Part shown: positions 25,800-36,091 of the stretch, in pieces | How the letters are laid out: every line of letters begins with the position of its first letter | Position numbering within the stretch: the stretch's first letter is position 1 | From: Sedimentitalea sp039941015 | GTDB lineage: Bacteria > Pseudomonadota > Alphaproteobacteria > Rhodobacterales > Rhodobacteraceae | Direction: 5' to 3' (one strand) | Assembly (NCBI RefSeq): GCF_039941015.1 | Contig: NZ_JBDVFI010000020.1 | Length of the DNA stretch: 64,000 nucleotides | Position numbers and translations under genes: made by a program | The notes under the pieces: model-generated | The model's database searches: none | The model's input: the letters and a program-made list of their open reading frames with translations, nothing else | What the model was told of the DNA's origin: nothing

Positions 25800-27176
25800 C
25801 TATTTGACGATGATCTCCGGCCCCATGAACGTATTGGGCAGGAAGGTGCTGATCGACGGCACATAGGTCACGATGATCAGGAACACGAACAGAACCGCCA
25901 GGAACGGCAGCGCGGCGCGCACAACCCGCATCATCGGCATGCCAGCGACGCCCGAGGTCACGAACAGGTTGAGACCGACCGGTGGTGTGATCATTCCGAT
26001 TTCCATGTTCACCACCATGATGATGCCCAGATGGATCGGATCGATCCCCAGTTCGATGGCAATCGGGAACACCAGAGGCGCAACGATCACGATCAGGCCC
26101 GAGGGTTCCATAAATTGCCCGCCGATCAACAGGATCACGTTGACAATCATCAGGAAGATGACCGGTCCGAACCCTGCGGCCAGCATCGAGCCTGCGATTT
26201 GCTGTGGAATCTGCTCGTCGGTCAGAACATGTTTAAGGATCAGCGCGTTGGCGATGATGAACATCAACGTGACGGTCAGCTTGCCTGCCTCAAACAGCGT
26301 ATTGCGTACATCCTTGTGAAAGAACGCCGTGATAATCGCCACCGGTTTGTCGAGCAGCGTCAGGTTGCGTTCGCCCTCTGGACGGGTCAGCGGCCCCATG
26401 TCTCGATAGACGAAACAGGAGATCAGGAAGGCATAGACCGCAGCCACAGCGGCTGCCTCTGTCGGTGTGAAGATGCCGCCATAGATGCCGCCAAGGATGA
26501 TGACGATCAGGAACAGGCCCCAGCCGGCATCGCGGCCCGAGGAAAACACCTCGCCCCAGCCCATCCATTCACCTTTGGGCAGGTTTTTAACCTTAGCGAT
26601 CAGGTAGATGGTGAACATCAACATGGTGCCGGCCATCAGCCCCGGGATCACACCTGCGAGGAACATGCGCCCGACAGATACGTCGGTGGCGCTGGCATAG
26701 ACCACCATCACAATGGATGGCGGGATCAGGATCCCCAGTGTACCCGCATTGGCAATCACGCCGGCTGCGAAGTCCTTGGAATATCCCACCTGACGCATTC
26801 CGGCGATGACGATGGAACCGATCGCAACCACCGTGGCCGGGGAAGAACCCGACAGCGCCGCAAAGAGCATACAGGCAAAGACACCGGCAATCGCCAACCC
26901 GCCGGGCAGATGGCCGACAATGGCAATGGCGAACCGGATGATCCGTTTTGCCACACCGCCGGTCGACATGAACGACGAGGCCAGTACGAAGAACGGGATG
27001 GCCAAAAGCGTATAGTGGCCTGCCATCGCCTGAAACAGCGTCTGAGCAATTGACGCCATCGACGTATCGCTGAGCACCAGCAGGAACAGGATTGAGGACA
27101 TGCCGAGGCTGACAGCGATCGGTACGCCGACCAGCATCAGACCGATGACCATCAGAAAGAGAATGGCGACTTCCAT
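25800..27176 (-). CDS. dctM: TRAP transporter large permease (DctM family)
   Basis: Large membrane subunit of a tripartite ATP-independent periplasmic transporter, which takes up organic acids using the sodium gradient. 458 residues with about twelve membrane helices. Typical blocks are GVPIAVSLGMSSI, a Gly/Ser/Thr-rich ALSGSSPATVVAIGSI, and TPTEAAAVAAVYAFLIS. It is longer than the usual 425 residues because of a loop near residues 255-280. It follows dctQ by four bases and is last in the dctP-dctQ-dctM order. Confidence 0.93.
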   Translation of the reverse strand: MEVAILFLMVIGLMLVGVPIAVSLGMSSILFLLVLSDTSMASIAQTLFQAMAGHYTLLAIPFFVLASSFMSTGGVAKRIIRFAIAIVGHLPGGLAIAGVFACMLFAALSGSSPATVVAIGSIVIAGMRQVGYSKDFAAGVIANAGTLGILIPPSIVMVVYASATDVSVGRMFLAGVIPGLMAGTMLMFTIYLIAKVKNLPKGEWMGWGEVFSSGRDAGWGLFLIVIILGGIYGGIFTPTEAAAVAAVYAFLISCFVYRDMGPLTRPEGERNLTLLDKPVAIITAFFHKDVRNTLFEAGKLTVTLMFIIANALILKHVLTDEQIPQQIAGSMLAAGFGPVIFLMIVNVILLIGGQFMEPSGLIVIVAPLVFPIAIELGIDPIHLGIIMVVNMEIGMITPPVGLNLFVTSGVAGMPMMRVVRAALPFLAVLFVFLIIVTYVPSISTFLPNTFMGPEIIVK

Positions 27177-27180
27177 GATT

Positions 27181-27861
27181 TCAGTCCTCCCGGTTCATGT
27201 GCTGGACATCCGCAATGGCGTCCTCGGCTTCATGGCTGACAATCAGGCCCGCAGACTCACCGCGTGCGATCCGAATGGTTGCCTGAACAAACCGAAACAG
27301 CAGCAGTGCCGCGCCAAACGGCAGGATGGCATAGGGGATAAAGCGAGGCAGTTTTTCATAGCTTTCGCCTTCGTTCATGATCGGCTCGATAAAGCGCAGC
27401 CATTCCGGGATCGGGATATCGACCACCTCGTACCAGGCCTGATCGCGCGAGTTCGCAAAACCCGTCGGGAACCAGCGCCCGCTGGTGGCATCCAACCCGG
27501 CGAATGGGGCCCAATAGTCCCAGGCACCTTTCATGATCAGCGCCGCATAAAAGATACAGACGGCCCCGGCAAACAGCGCCAGAGCCTTGCGCACAGGCGC
27601 GGAGAACAGCGTGATCACCGCGTCCACGCCAAGATGCGCAGTCACCTTGACCGCATAACTGACCCCGAACAGAACCAGCCAGGCAAACAGGAACGAAGTC
27701 GCCTCTAAACCCCAGATCAAACCGGTGTTGAAGCCATACCGAAGAACAACGTTAACAAAAGTGATGAGGGTCATCAGTCCGAGAAGGATCGCAATCGCGG
27801 TTTCCTCGAGTTCATTGACCACCCGGCCCAGGACCGAGTTCGACTCGTATTTGGCCGACAT
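27181..27861 (-). CDS. dctQ: TRAP transporter small permease (DctQ family)
   Basis: Small membrane subunit of the TRAP transporter, with four main helices. 226 residues is longer than the typical 170, owing to an insert between the third and fourth helices (about residues 118-175). The N-terminal block VVNELEETAIAILLGLMTLITFVNVVLRYGF is characteristic. TAHLGVDAVI matches the second conserved segment. It lies between dctP and dctM on the minus strand. Confidence 0.9.
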   Translation of the reverse strand: MSAKYESNSVLGRVVNELEETAIAILLGLMTLITFVNVVLRYGFNTGLIWGLEATSFLFAWLVLFGVSYAVKVTAHLGVDAVITLFSAPVRKALALFAGAVCIFYAALIMKGAWDYWAPFAGLDATSGRWFPTGFANSRDQAWYEVVDIPIPEWLRFIEPIMNEGESYEKLPRFIPYAILPFGAALLLFRFVQATIRIARGESAGLIVSHEAEDAIADVQHMNRED

Positions 27862-27899
27862 AATGCCATGCCCCCTGTTTCAAGATGCGAAATCAAATG

Positions 27900-27926
27900 G
27901 GTCCGGCCCCTCGTGGGGACCGGACC
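27900..27926 (-). promoter_or_regulatory. Intercistronic stem-loop between dctP and dctQ
   Basis: GGTCCGG-CCCC and GGGG-A-CCGGACC form a strong hairpin with a TCGT loop and one bulged base. It lies between the dctP stop and the dctQ start. Such hairpins often protect the upstream binding-protein mRNA or partly end transcription, giving more DctP than DctQM. There is no T-run on the minus strand, so protection or attenuation is more likely than full termination. Confidence 0.6.
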
Positions 27927-27944
27927 GGTGCGCACGTTACGCGC

Positions 27945-28946
27945 TTAGTTCATCGCGTTGAACTTTTGTGCTTCGGCGATGTTGTCTGTGCCGACATCGC
28001 CTTCGAACTCGGCCCAGACAGGCTTCATCGCTTCGACCCAGGCCGTACGCTGTTCTGGCGTCAACTCAACAATAACACCACCAGCGTCAAGCACAGCCTG
28101 ACGCGCTGCGGCATCCACTTCGCCGACGGCGGCGTTGCGTGTGGCTGTAACGTCAGCGACGATGGCACCCAGTTGGTCGCGTACGTCGTCTGGCAGGCTG
28201 TCCCACCAATCCGTCGACGTCACCAGCATATAGTCGAGAACACCGTGGTTGGTCTCGGTTGTGCCGTCCTGAACTTCAAAGAACTTCTGCCCATAAATGT
28301 TGGACCAGGTGTTTTCCTGCCCGTCTACAACACCGGTCTGCAACGCGCCATAGACCTCGGAAAAGGCCATCGGCTGCGGGCTTGCACCCATCGCCGCCAT
28401 TTGCGCCTTGAGCACATCCGAGTTCTGCACGCGGAATTTCAGACCGTTTGCATCTTCCGGTGATACCAGCGGTGTGTTGGCAGACATCTGTTTCATGCCA
28501 TTGTGCCAAAAGCCCAGCCCCAAGAGACCGCGACGGGTCATCGATTCCTTCATTTGCTGGCCGGTTTCAGAGTTCTGAAACGCGTCCACAGCCGCCATGT
28601 TGTTGAACATGAACGGCAGGTCGAAAATGCGGAACACCTTGGTGAACTGTTCGAACTTCGACAGTGACGGCGCGGCCATCTGCACATCGCCCTGCAGCAT
28701 CGCCTCGAGCACCTGATCATCGTTATAGAGTGTCGAGTTCGGGAAAACCTCCATGCAGGCCTTGCCGTTCATCTCTTCGTTGACGCGCTCCTGAAGCAGC
28801 GACGCGGCGATGCCCTTGGGATGTTTGTCAGTATTGGTGACGTGGCTGAACTTGATGACAATCTCGCCATCGTCGCATGCTGCAAATCCTGCGGTTGCCG
28901 TCAGCGAAAGAGCCATTGCCGTTGCGGCAGCGGTAAACAGTTTCAT
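27945..28946 (-). CDS. dctP: TRAP transporter substrate-binding protein (DctP family)
   Basis: Periplasmic receptor of the TRAP system. The signal peptide is KLFTAAATAMALSLTATAGFA (cut near residue 22), then the mature part begins CDDGEIVIKFSHV. The conserved Arg that binds the ligand carboxylate is in KFRVQNSDV. The block AFSEVYGALQTGVVDGQENTW is diagnostic of the DctP/C4-dicarboxylate group. I chose the ATG at 28946 (333 residues) because a GGGAGGAGAG site precedes it. The linked DctBD pair supports a dicarboxylate substrate, but this is inference. Confidence 0.93.
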   Translation of the reverse strand: MKLFTAAATAMALSLTATAGFAACDDGEIVIKFSHVTNTDKHPKGIAASLLQERVNEEMNGKACMEVFPNSTLYNDDQVLEAMLQGDVQMAAPSLSKFEQFTKVFRIFDLPFMFNNMAAVDAFQNSETGQQMKESMTRRGLLGLGFWHNGMKQMSANTPLVSPEDANGLKFRVQNSDVLKAQMAAMGASPQPMAFSEVYGALQTGVVDGQENTWSNIYGQKFFEVQDGTTETNHGVLDYMLVTSTDWWDSLPDDVRDQLGAIVADVTATRNAAVGEVDAAARQAVLDAGGVIVELTPEQRTAWVEAMKPVWAEFEGDVGTDNIAEAQKFNAMN

Positions 28947-29151
28947 CGGTCTCTCCTCCCGAAATTTTCTTGTTTGATACGGGTCTGCACCCAAAGCTGG
29001 CGCTGGAATCAGCGCGCTGGATGCAGTGAAACGGATTGCAACGTGTCACTCAACAGTTTGTGATGTCGCCGGTCATAATACGTATTTATTTTGTTGTTGC
29101 TGATGGTTACGGAGATTTTTTCACGTTGTAAAACAGTTGGCATAAGGTGAA

Positions 29152-29201
29152 TGTGCGAGATTCCACACAGTCAAAGTGATGTTTGTGCGAAAACCCGCAC
29201 A
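29152..29201 (-). promoter_or_regulatory. Two tandem DctD-type operator sites
   Basis: TGTGCG-AAAACC-CGCACA at 29184-29201 is a perfect inverted repeat with 6-base arms. TGTGCG-AGATTC-CACACA at 29152-29169 is a second, one-mismatch copy. Their centres are 32 bases apart, about three helical turns. As I recall it, the rhizobial DctD upstream activator site has the form TGTGCGG-N4-CCGCACA. The sites lie just past the dctD stop and about 206-255 bases upstream of dctP. Confidence 0.65.
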
Positions 29202-29204
29202 CTC

Positions 29205-30428
29205 CTATCGGCGAAAATCTTCCGGACGAATCCCGTATTTGGCCAACTTGTCATAGAATGTCTTGCGCGGCAGCTTGAGCGCCCTCGCCGCATCCGACGC
29301 ATGACCGTTCTGCCGTCCCAGTGCCGCGATCAGCAGTGATCGCTCTACCCGCGCCATCTGCTCGGCCAACCCAAGCTCCGCCGCTTCACTCACATCCTCC
29401 GGCATCCCGAGGACAAATCGCATCGCCGCGCTCATCAATGAGCGCGCGTTTCCGGGCCAATCCTGCGCCATAAGCACCGCCAGATGTTCGGGCGTCACCT
29501 GCGGTACGCTGAGACCCGCCTGTTCACTGGCCTGATCCACATAGCGTCGAAACAGTACCGGAATATCCTCGGGCCGTTCGGCCAGCGACGGAATGCGCAC
29601 CGAGGCCGCTTGCAGTCGGTAGTAGAGGTCGCCGTTCAGCATGGTTTCATCGAGCTCGACCGTACTGCCTGCCATCACCCGCGCCTGCCCGGTTTCCTCA
29701 AGCGCCTCGATCAGCGCAATCTGGGTGTCAGCCGGCAGGTTACGGATCTCATCCAGAAACAGGCTTCCACCCGCCGCAGCGCTCAGCGCGTGACGCAGTT
29801 CTCTGCGATCCAACCCTGCTGCCGCACGCTTTTCAAACGGGCCTCGCGCCTGATCCGAGCATAGATGGATTACCTCGGCAACCTTGGACACGCCACTGCC
29901 CGGCGAACCGGTCACCAACACGGCAGCGGCGGTTTTTGCCAATCGCCGCACCCGTTCCCGAACGTTTTCCACCAAGGTCGATGTGCCAAAGATCATACGC
30001 GCCGCCGGATCTCCAGATTGCGCCTGCTCCCGTTCTGCCCGCATGTCCAACGTTGCCTGCCTCGCCGCAAGCGCACGGCCCAGAACCTCGACCAGCTCGG
30101 TTGGCGCGCAGGGTTTTTCCAAAAAATCGAACGCGCCTTTTTCCATAGCTGACACCGCCATCGGGATATCACCTTCCCCGGTCAACAGAACCACTGGCAG
30201 ATCCTCGTCCACATCACGCGCAAAGGATAAAAGATGAAAGCCATCGCGACCCGGCATCCGGATATCGGACAGGATGATACCGGGAAAATCGCGCTGAATG
30301 TGATCCTTGGCTGCCACGAAGGATCCCGCCGTTGTCACGTCGAGATCGGCCAAATCCAACGTTTGCGCCAATGCTTCGCGCACCGCTGCATCATCATCGA
30401 CCAACAACACCTGCCGCAATCCACTCAT
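29205..30428 (-). CDS. dctD: DctD-like response regulator with degenerate AAA+ domain
   Basis: Response regulator of the NtrC/DctD architecture, 407 residues. The receiver domain (1-120) has acidic residues D11-D13 and phospho-acceptor Asp54 (LSDIRMPG). The central AAA+ region keeps Walker B (SLFLDEI). Its Walker A reads GSPGSGVSK (from about 173), with Val where the essential Lys should be. The segment that normally holds ESELFGH and GAFTGA is missing, so the domain is about 20 residues short. A Fis-type HTH ends the protein (HASDAARALKLPRKTFYDKL). The start overlaps the dctB stop (ATGA). It probably binds DNA but cannot drive sigma-54. Confidence 0.9.
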   Translation of the reverse strand: MSGLRQVLLVDDDAAVREALAQTLDLADLDVTTAGSFVAAKDHIQRDFPGIILSDIRMPGRDGFHLLSFARDVDEDLPVVLLTGEGDIPMAVSAMEKGAFDFLEKPCAPTELVEVLGRALAARQATLDMRAEREQAQSGDPAARMIFGTSTLVENVRERVRRLAKTAAAVLVTGSPGSGVSKVAEVIHLCSDQARGPFEKRAAAGLDRRELRHALSAAAGGSLFLDEIRNLPADTQIALIEALEETGQARVMAGSTVELDETMLNGDLYYRLQAASVRIPSLAERPEDIPVLFRRYVDQASEQAGLSVPQVTPEHLAVLMAQDWPGNARSLMSAAMRFVLGMPEDVSEAAELGLAEQMARVERSLLIAALGRQNGHASDAARALKLPRKTFYDKLAKYGIRPEDFRR

Positions 30429-32176
30429 GCCGCCTGCTCCGCCTGCCATGGTTCCAACTGTACGCTGAACACCGCCCCGCCATCCGGGGCGTTTTCGCCA
30501 CGGATATCACCACCGAAACTCTGCACGATGCCATAAGAGATCGACAACCCCAGCCCCATGCCCTCGGAGGCACCCACCACCTTGGTAGAATAGAAAGGTT
30601 CGAACACCTTGTCGGGCAAATCGATGCCGGGACCATTATCACGCACGGTCACGGTCAGCGGACCGGTCTCGTTTACGTCGATCCTGATGCATTTGTCGTC
30701 CTGCCCCTCCATAGCGTCGGCCGCGTTTGTCAAAAGGTTCACGAACACCTGTCCCAGTCGTACGTCCCCCCCTCGCACCCAGATCGGGTGATCCGGTCGC
30801 GCAAACCTGATGTCGACCGAGTCCTGTCGCATTCGCGCGCCTGTCAACTCGATCACACTGTCCAGAACCGCAACGATATCCACCTGCCGGACCTCCTCGC
30901 TCTCCTGCCGCGCAAATGCGCGCAGATTGCGGATGATCCGCCCCATGCGATGTGCCAGATCAGCAATTCGGGACAGGTTCTCACCCGCCTTTTCGCTGCG
31001 CCCACGCTCGAGATATTGCGTGCCATTCTCTGCAAACGACCGGATCGCCATCAGCGGCTGGTTCAGTTCGTGGCTGATCCCCGCGCTCATTTGGCCCAAG
31101 GCGCTCAGCTTGCCAGCCTGTACCAGATCAGCCTGCGCACGCTTGAGGGCGGCCTCGGCCTCCATCCGCTCGCTGATTTCCTGACGCAGATGCACATTCG
31201 CCTCAGACAATGCCTGTGTGCGCTTGGCGACACGGCTTTCCAGAACCGCATTGGCCTGCGCCAGAGTCCTCCGCCGTTCGGTGGCGAGAAACAGCATCGC
31301 ACCAAAAGCCAGACAGATCGCTGCCACCGCCGAGGCCTGTAGCCATGCCAGCCGACGTGCAGGTGCAGCGTTGACAAGGAGCTCTCCAGTCAACGCAACC
31401 ACCGGCAAATGCCGCTGAAGATGCAAGGCCCGCGTCGGCACATAGGGCCCCCAGCGGATATTCCAGATGTCGTGCGCCCCGGTCTGCGCCGCCCGAAATT
31501 CCGGAGCGGGTCCTTCGGGCGGAACCAGCCCAACGCCGCTGTCCGGTCGGGTCCAATACAGCAACTCAAAGCGGTTGGTAACGAAGACCTCGCCGTTTGC
31601 ATCGGTAAAGAAAACCGCTGGCGCACTGCCGGGCCATGCCAGTTCAATGCTGGCCACATCGGCCACGACCACCACGGCCCCACGCACCTTCCCCGCCGCA
31701 TCAAAGGCCGGAGCCGCATAGTAATAAGCTCTTCGGTCCAGCGGCGCGCGCAGCCCATGATCGGACCCCAATGCGCCCTGCATCGCACGGCGAAAATAGG
31801 GTTCATCGGATACGTCATTTGTCGTCAGCCCATTTGCGCTGACCAGAATGCGCCCTGTCACATCAGCAAAGGCAACATCAAGCGCGGCAGTCTTGTCCGC
31901 CACTTCCAGCAATTGCGCCTGCGCATCCTTTCGTCGGGTCGGATCGTCAAGCCCCACAAGCATCGGATGGTCGGTCAGCAACACGGCAAGTTCCTGATAG
32001 ACCTGCAGTTCCGTGCTTAAACGGTCGCTTGCCAGCGCCAAATCAGCCTCGGCCCGGCGCGCCAGCTGTTCCAACGCCTGCAAATACCCGTACCGCCAGA
32101 CGCCTCCGGCCAAGGCCGTGACAGCAAGCAGGAAGATCAGCACCATCCAGGTTCGTTGATGTCGCAGGTGGCTCAT
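30425..32176 (-). CDS. dctB: DctB-like C4-dicarboxylate sensor histidine kinase
   Basis: Membrane sensor kinase, 583 residues. One membrane helix at about 9-28 and a second at about 280-300 (ASAVAAICLAFGAMLFLA) bracket a periplasmic double-PAS-like sensor domain. A coiled coil (ERRRTLAQANAVLESRVAKR onward) leads to the HisKA domain with phospho-acceptor His in GISHELNQPLMAIRSF. The ATPase domain has NLLTNAADAM, DNGPGIDLPDKVFEPFYSTK and GMGLGLSISYGI. It is the partner of the DctD-like regulator immediately downstream and senses the ligand of the adjacent TRAP transporter. Confidence 0.93.
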   Translation of the reverse strand: MSHLRHQRTWMVLIFLLAVTALAGGVWRYGYLQALEQLARRAEADLALASDRLSTELQVYQELAVLLTDHPMLVGLDDPTRRKDAQAQLLEVADKTAALDVAFADVTGRILVSANGLTTNDVSDEPYFRRAMQGALGSDHGLRAPLDRRAYYYAAPAFDAAGKVRGAVVVVADVASIELAWPGSAPAVFFTDANGEVFVTNRFELLYWTRPDSGVGLVPPEGPAPEFRAAQTGAHDIWNIRWGPYVPTRALHLQRHLPVVALTGELLVNAAPARRLAWLQASAVAAICLAFGAMLFLATERRRTLAQANAVLESRVAKRTQALSEANVHLRQEISERMEAEAALKRAQADLVQAGKLSALGQMSAGISHELNQPLMAIRSFAENGTQYLERGRSEKAGENLSRIADLAHRMGRIIRNLRAFARQESEEVRQVDIVAVLDSVIELTGARMRQDSVDIRFARPDHPIWVRGGDVRLGQVFVNLLTNAADAMEGQDDKCIRIDVNETGPLTVTVRDNGPGIDLPDKVFEPFYSTKVVGASEGMGLGLSISYGIVQSFGGDIRGENAPDGGAVFSVQLEPWQAEQAA

Positions 32177-32221
32177 CCGTCAAACCCTAGCAGGGCCATC
32201 CTCGTCGTGACCAGAGCGCAC

Positions 32222-32683
32222 CTATAGTGGCAGCATGGTTGTCGACTTGATTTCTTCCATCGACAGGAGTGCGGTAACATTGTGCACCCGCACCTCTGAG
32301 ATCAGCGCCTGATAGAATTCGTCATAGGCGCGGGCATTCTTGACCCGAACTTTAAGGATATAGTCGATATCCCCCGCAAGCCGGTGTGCTTCCTGCACTT
32401 CCGGTCGATCCCGCAAAGCCTTGAGGAACATCGCCTGCCATTCGGCCTCGTGTTCTGATGTGCGGATCAAAACAAAGAAACAGGCTTCGAAACCAAGTGC
32501 CTCGGCGTCCAGAACCACGGTCTGTTGTCCGATCACACCTGCGTCGCGCAGCTTGCGGATGCGATTCCACACCGGGGTCTTGGAACTGCCGACTGCGCGG
32601 GCAATGTCGTCCAGCGACTGGCTCGCATCCCGCTGCAATTCCGCCAGAATTTTCCGATCTACGTCGTCGATCCGTGCGCCCAT
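32222..32683 (-). CDS. Lrp/AsnC-family transcriptional regulator
   Basis: 153-residue DNA-binding regulator. The N-terminal HTH covers residues 5-60 (DDVDRKILAELQRDASQSL and VGSSKTPVWNRIRKLRDAGVI). The C-terminal RAM/AsnC effector domain (about 70-150) contains the GDIDYILKVRVKN segment. It is divergent from the DUF2849-cysI operon across 148 bases, so it may control that operon, though Lrp-family targets vary widely. Confidence 0.92.
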   Translation of the reverse strand: MGARIDDVDRKILAELQRDASQSLDDIARAVGSSKTPVWNRIRKLRDAGVIGQQTVVLDAEALGFEACFFVLIRTSEHEAEWQAMFLKALRDRPEVQEAHRLAGDIDYILKVRVKNARAYDEFYQALISEVRVHNVTALLSMEEIKSTTMLPL

Positions 32684-32831
32684 TCCGATTTCACCCCATT
32701 GGTCAGATCATATGTTCTACTGCGAGGAGCTTTTGGAACAATATTCCTTATTTGGCAAGGTATCTGGCGTAAACATGGGAAAATTTCCTATATAGAGCGC
32801 AGAAACAATGCAGTCTTGAGGAAACAATCGG

Positions 32832-33146
32832 ATGCCCCGCGAATTCACTCCCAAAGTCGTCACCGCATCGGACCTGTTAGAAGGCGATGTCATTTACCTG
32901 ACGGCCAACGATGACTGGAGCCGTGATCTTGTAGATGCCGAAATCATCACCGACGAGGCCCACGCACAGTTGCGCCTGCTTGATGCAGAGCGTCAAGCCA
33001 ACCGCATTGTTGGTGCTTATCTCGCCGAGATGCAGCCCGCCGCCAGCGGCCCGCAACCCACCCATTTCCGAGAGGAATTCCGCCGGACCGGGCCATCGAA
33101 CTATGCCCACGGCAAACAGGAAACACAGGCCGGGCTGCGCGGGTAA
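32832..33146 (+). CDS. DUF2849 domain protein
   Basis: 104-residue cytosolic protein of the DUF2849 family, found in alphaproteobacteria just upstream of sulfite reductase genes. The domain fills residues 5-85, with the block LEGDVIYLTANDDWSRDLVDAEI. It has no known catalytic motif. It starts the sulfur operon; cysI follows after 47 bases. The siroheme synthase gene that often precedes it in related genomes is not present here. Confidence 0.88.
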   Translation: MPREFTPKVVTASDLLEGDVIYLTANDDWSRDLVDAEIITDEAHAQLRLLDAERQANRIVGAYLAEMQPAASGPQPTHFREEFRRTGPSNYAHGKQETQAGLRG

Positions 33147-33193
33147 GATATACCGCCAGCCAGCGCGTCACCTCTCCAGACAGGACAGACCAG

Positions 33194-34858
<1,665 letters not shown>

Positions 34859-34862
34859 GCCC

Positions 34863-35621
34863 ATGCTTGATCTCGCAGAAAATGCGCCCGCCGGCGGCCT
34901 CAATGCCGCCGCGCTGAGGGCCAAGGTGGACGAGCTGAATGCACGTTACCGGCATCACAGCGCCACTGCGGTGATGCAGGGTGCGTTGAAGGAGGCTGGC
35001 AATATCGCGCTGGTCTCAAGCTTTGGCGCGGAATCGGTTGTGCTGTTGCACATGGCCGCGGTGGCGGATCGGTCCACACCAATCCTGTTCATCGACACCG
35101 AGATGCTGTTTACCGAAACGCTGGTCTATCAGACCGAAGTGTCCGAGCGGCTCGGCCTCACCAATGTGCGGATCATTCGCGCCGGTGACATTGCGGCGCG
35201 CGACCCGGACGGAACCCTGCATCGCAGCGATCCGGACGCGTGTTGTACCTTGCGCAAGACAGAGCCGCTGAACAAGGCGCTGGCACCTTTTGACGGCTGG
35301 ATCACCGGACGGAAACGGTTTCAGTCCGGCAAACGCGCCGCCCTTGATTTCTTTGAGGTCGAGGACGGCACCGGGCGCATCAAGATCAACCCGCTGGCCC
35401 ATTGGGCGCCCGAAGACGTGCGCGCCTATATGGACGAAAACAGACTGCCCCGGCATCCGCTGGTGGCGCAGGGCTATCCGTCGATCGGATGTGCCCCCTG
35501 CACCTCACCCGTGGCCGAAGGCGAAGACCCCCGCGCCGGACGCTGGCGCGATCAGAACAAGGACGAATGCGGCATCCACTTTGTGAATGGCAAGATGGTC
35601 CGTATAGGAGCAAACACATGA
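34863..35621 (+). CDS. cysH: Assimilatory adenylylsulfate reductase (CysH, iron-sulfur type)
   Basis: Reduces activated sulfate to sulfite. 252 residues. The PP-loop-like segment is SSFGAESVVLLHMAA near residue 58. The cysteine pairs CC (127-128) and CxxC (210-213) bind a [4Fe-4S] cluster, and a C-terminal ECGIH carries the catalytic Cys. That combination marks the APS-using type, so PAPS formation would not be needed. I chose the ATG at 34863, four bases after the cysI stop. It overlaps the DUF934 gene by ATGA. Confidence 0.93.
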   Translation: MLDLAENAPAGGLNAAALRAKVDELNARYRHHSATAVMQGALKEAGNIALVSSFGAESVVLLHMAAVADRSTPILFIDTEMLFTETLVYQTEVSERLGLTNVRIIRAGDIAARDPDGTLHRSDPDACCTLRKTEPLNKALAPFDGWITGRKRFQSGKRAALDFFEVEDGTGRIKINPLAHWAPEDVRAYMDENRLPRHPLVAQGYPSIGCAPCTSPVAEGEDPRAGRWRDQNKDECGIHFVNGKMVRIGANT

Positions 35622-36022
35622 CAGTACTTGTAACCGACACCGGCTTTGGCCAAGATGACTGGACCGCCGGCTATTGCGATACAGGCAAGGCTGCCAATGA
35701 TGCCGTGTCACTGGATATCGCTTCGGACACCGACCCGGCGGACGTACCGCTGCATTCGGGTCTGCAAATGATCCGCGTGGATTTCCCGAGTTCCGCAGAC
35801 GGGCGTGGCTTTACCATCGCGCGGCAATTGCGACTGCGGGGCTATACCGGCCGGTTGCGCGCGCGTGGTCATGTGCTGGCGGATCAATACGCGATGGCAC
35901 GACGTTCCGGTTTTGACGAGGTCGAAATCGACGAGGCGCTGGCCAATCGGCAACCCGAAGATCAGTGGCTGGCCCGTGCAAACTGGCAGGAACACGATTA
36001 TCAGTCGCGCCTGCGCGGCTAA
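35618..36022 (+). CDS. DUF934 domain protein
   Basis: 134-residue protein of the DUF934 family, which is linked to assimilatory sulfate reduction genes and has no known reaction. The conserved core is FPSSADGRGFTIARQLRLRGYTGRLRARGHVLADQY at about 48-85, giving a Ser-rich then Arg-rich loop. The start is the ATG at 35618, coupled by ATGA overlap to cysH. A longer frame upstream is a shadow of cysH. Confidence 0.88.
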   Translation: MTVLVTDTGFGQDDWTAGYCDTGKAANDAVSLDIASDTDPADVPLHSGLQMIRVDFPSSADGRGFTIARQLRLRGYTGRLRARGHVLADQYAMARRSGFDEVEIDEALANRQPEDQWLARANWQEHDYQSRLRG

Positions 36023-36091
36023 GCCCCCTTTCCCTGACATACATCAAAGATTAATCAGAGGTGTCGGTTATGCAGACCGGCAGTGTAAACG

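Noticed and set aside
25548..27053. Long His/Asp/Arg-rich open frame opposite dctM
   Set aside because: Shadow of the membrane-protein gene on the minus strand; the odd composition comes from reverse-complement codon use.
29139..29157. Possible sigma-54 -24/-12 promoter (TTGGCA...TGTGC)
   Set aside because: The GG-GC spacing is 14 instead of 10 bases and it points away from dctP.
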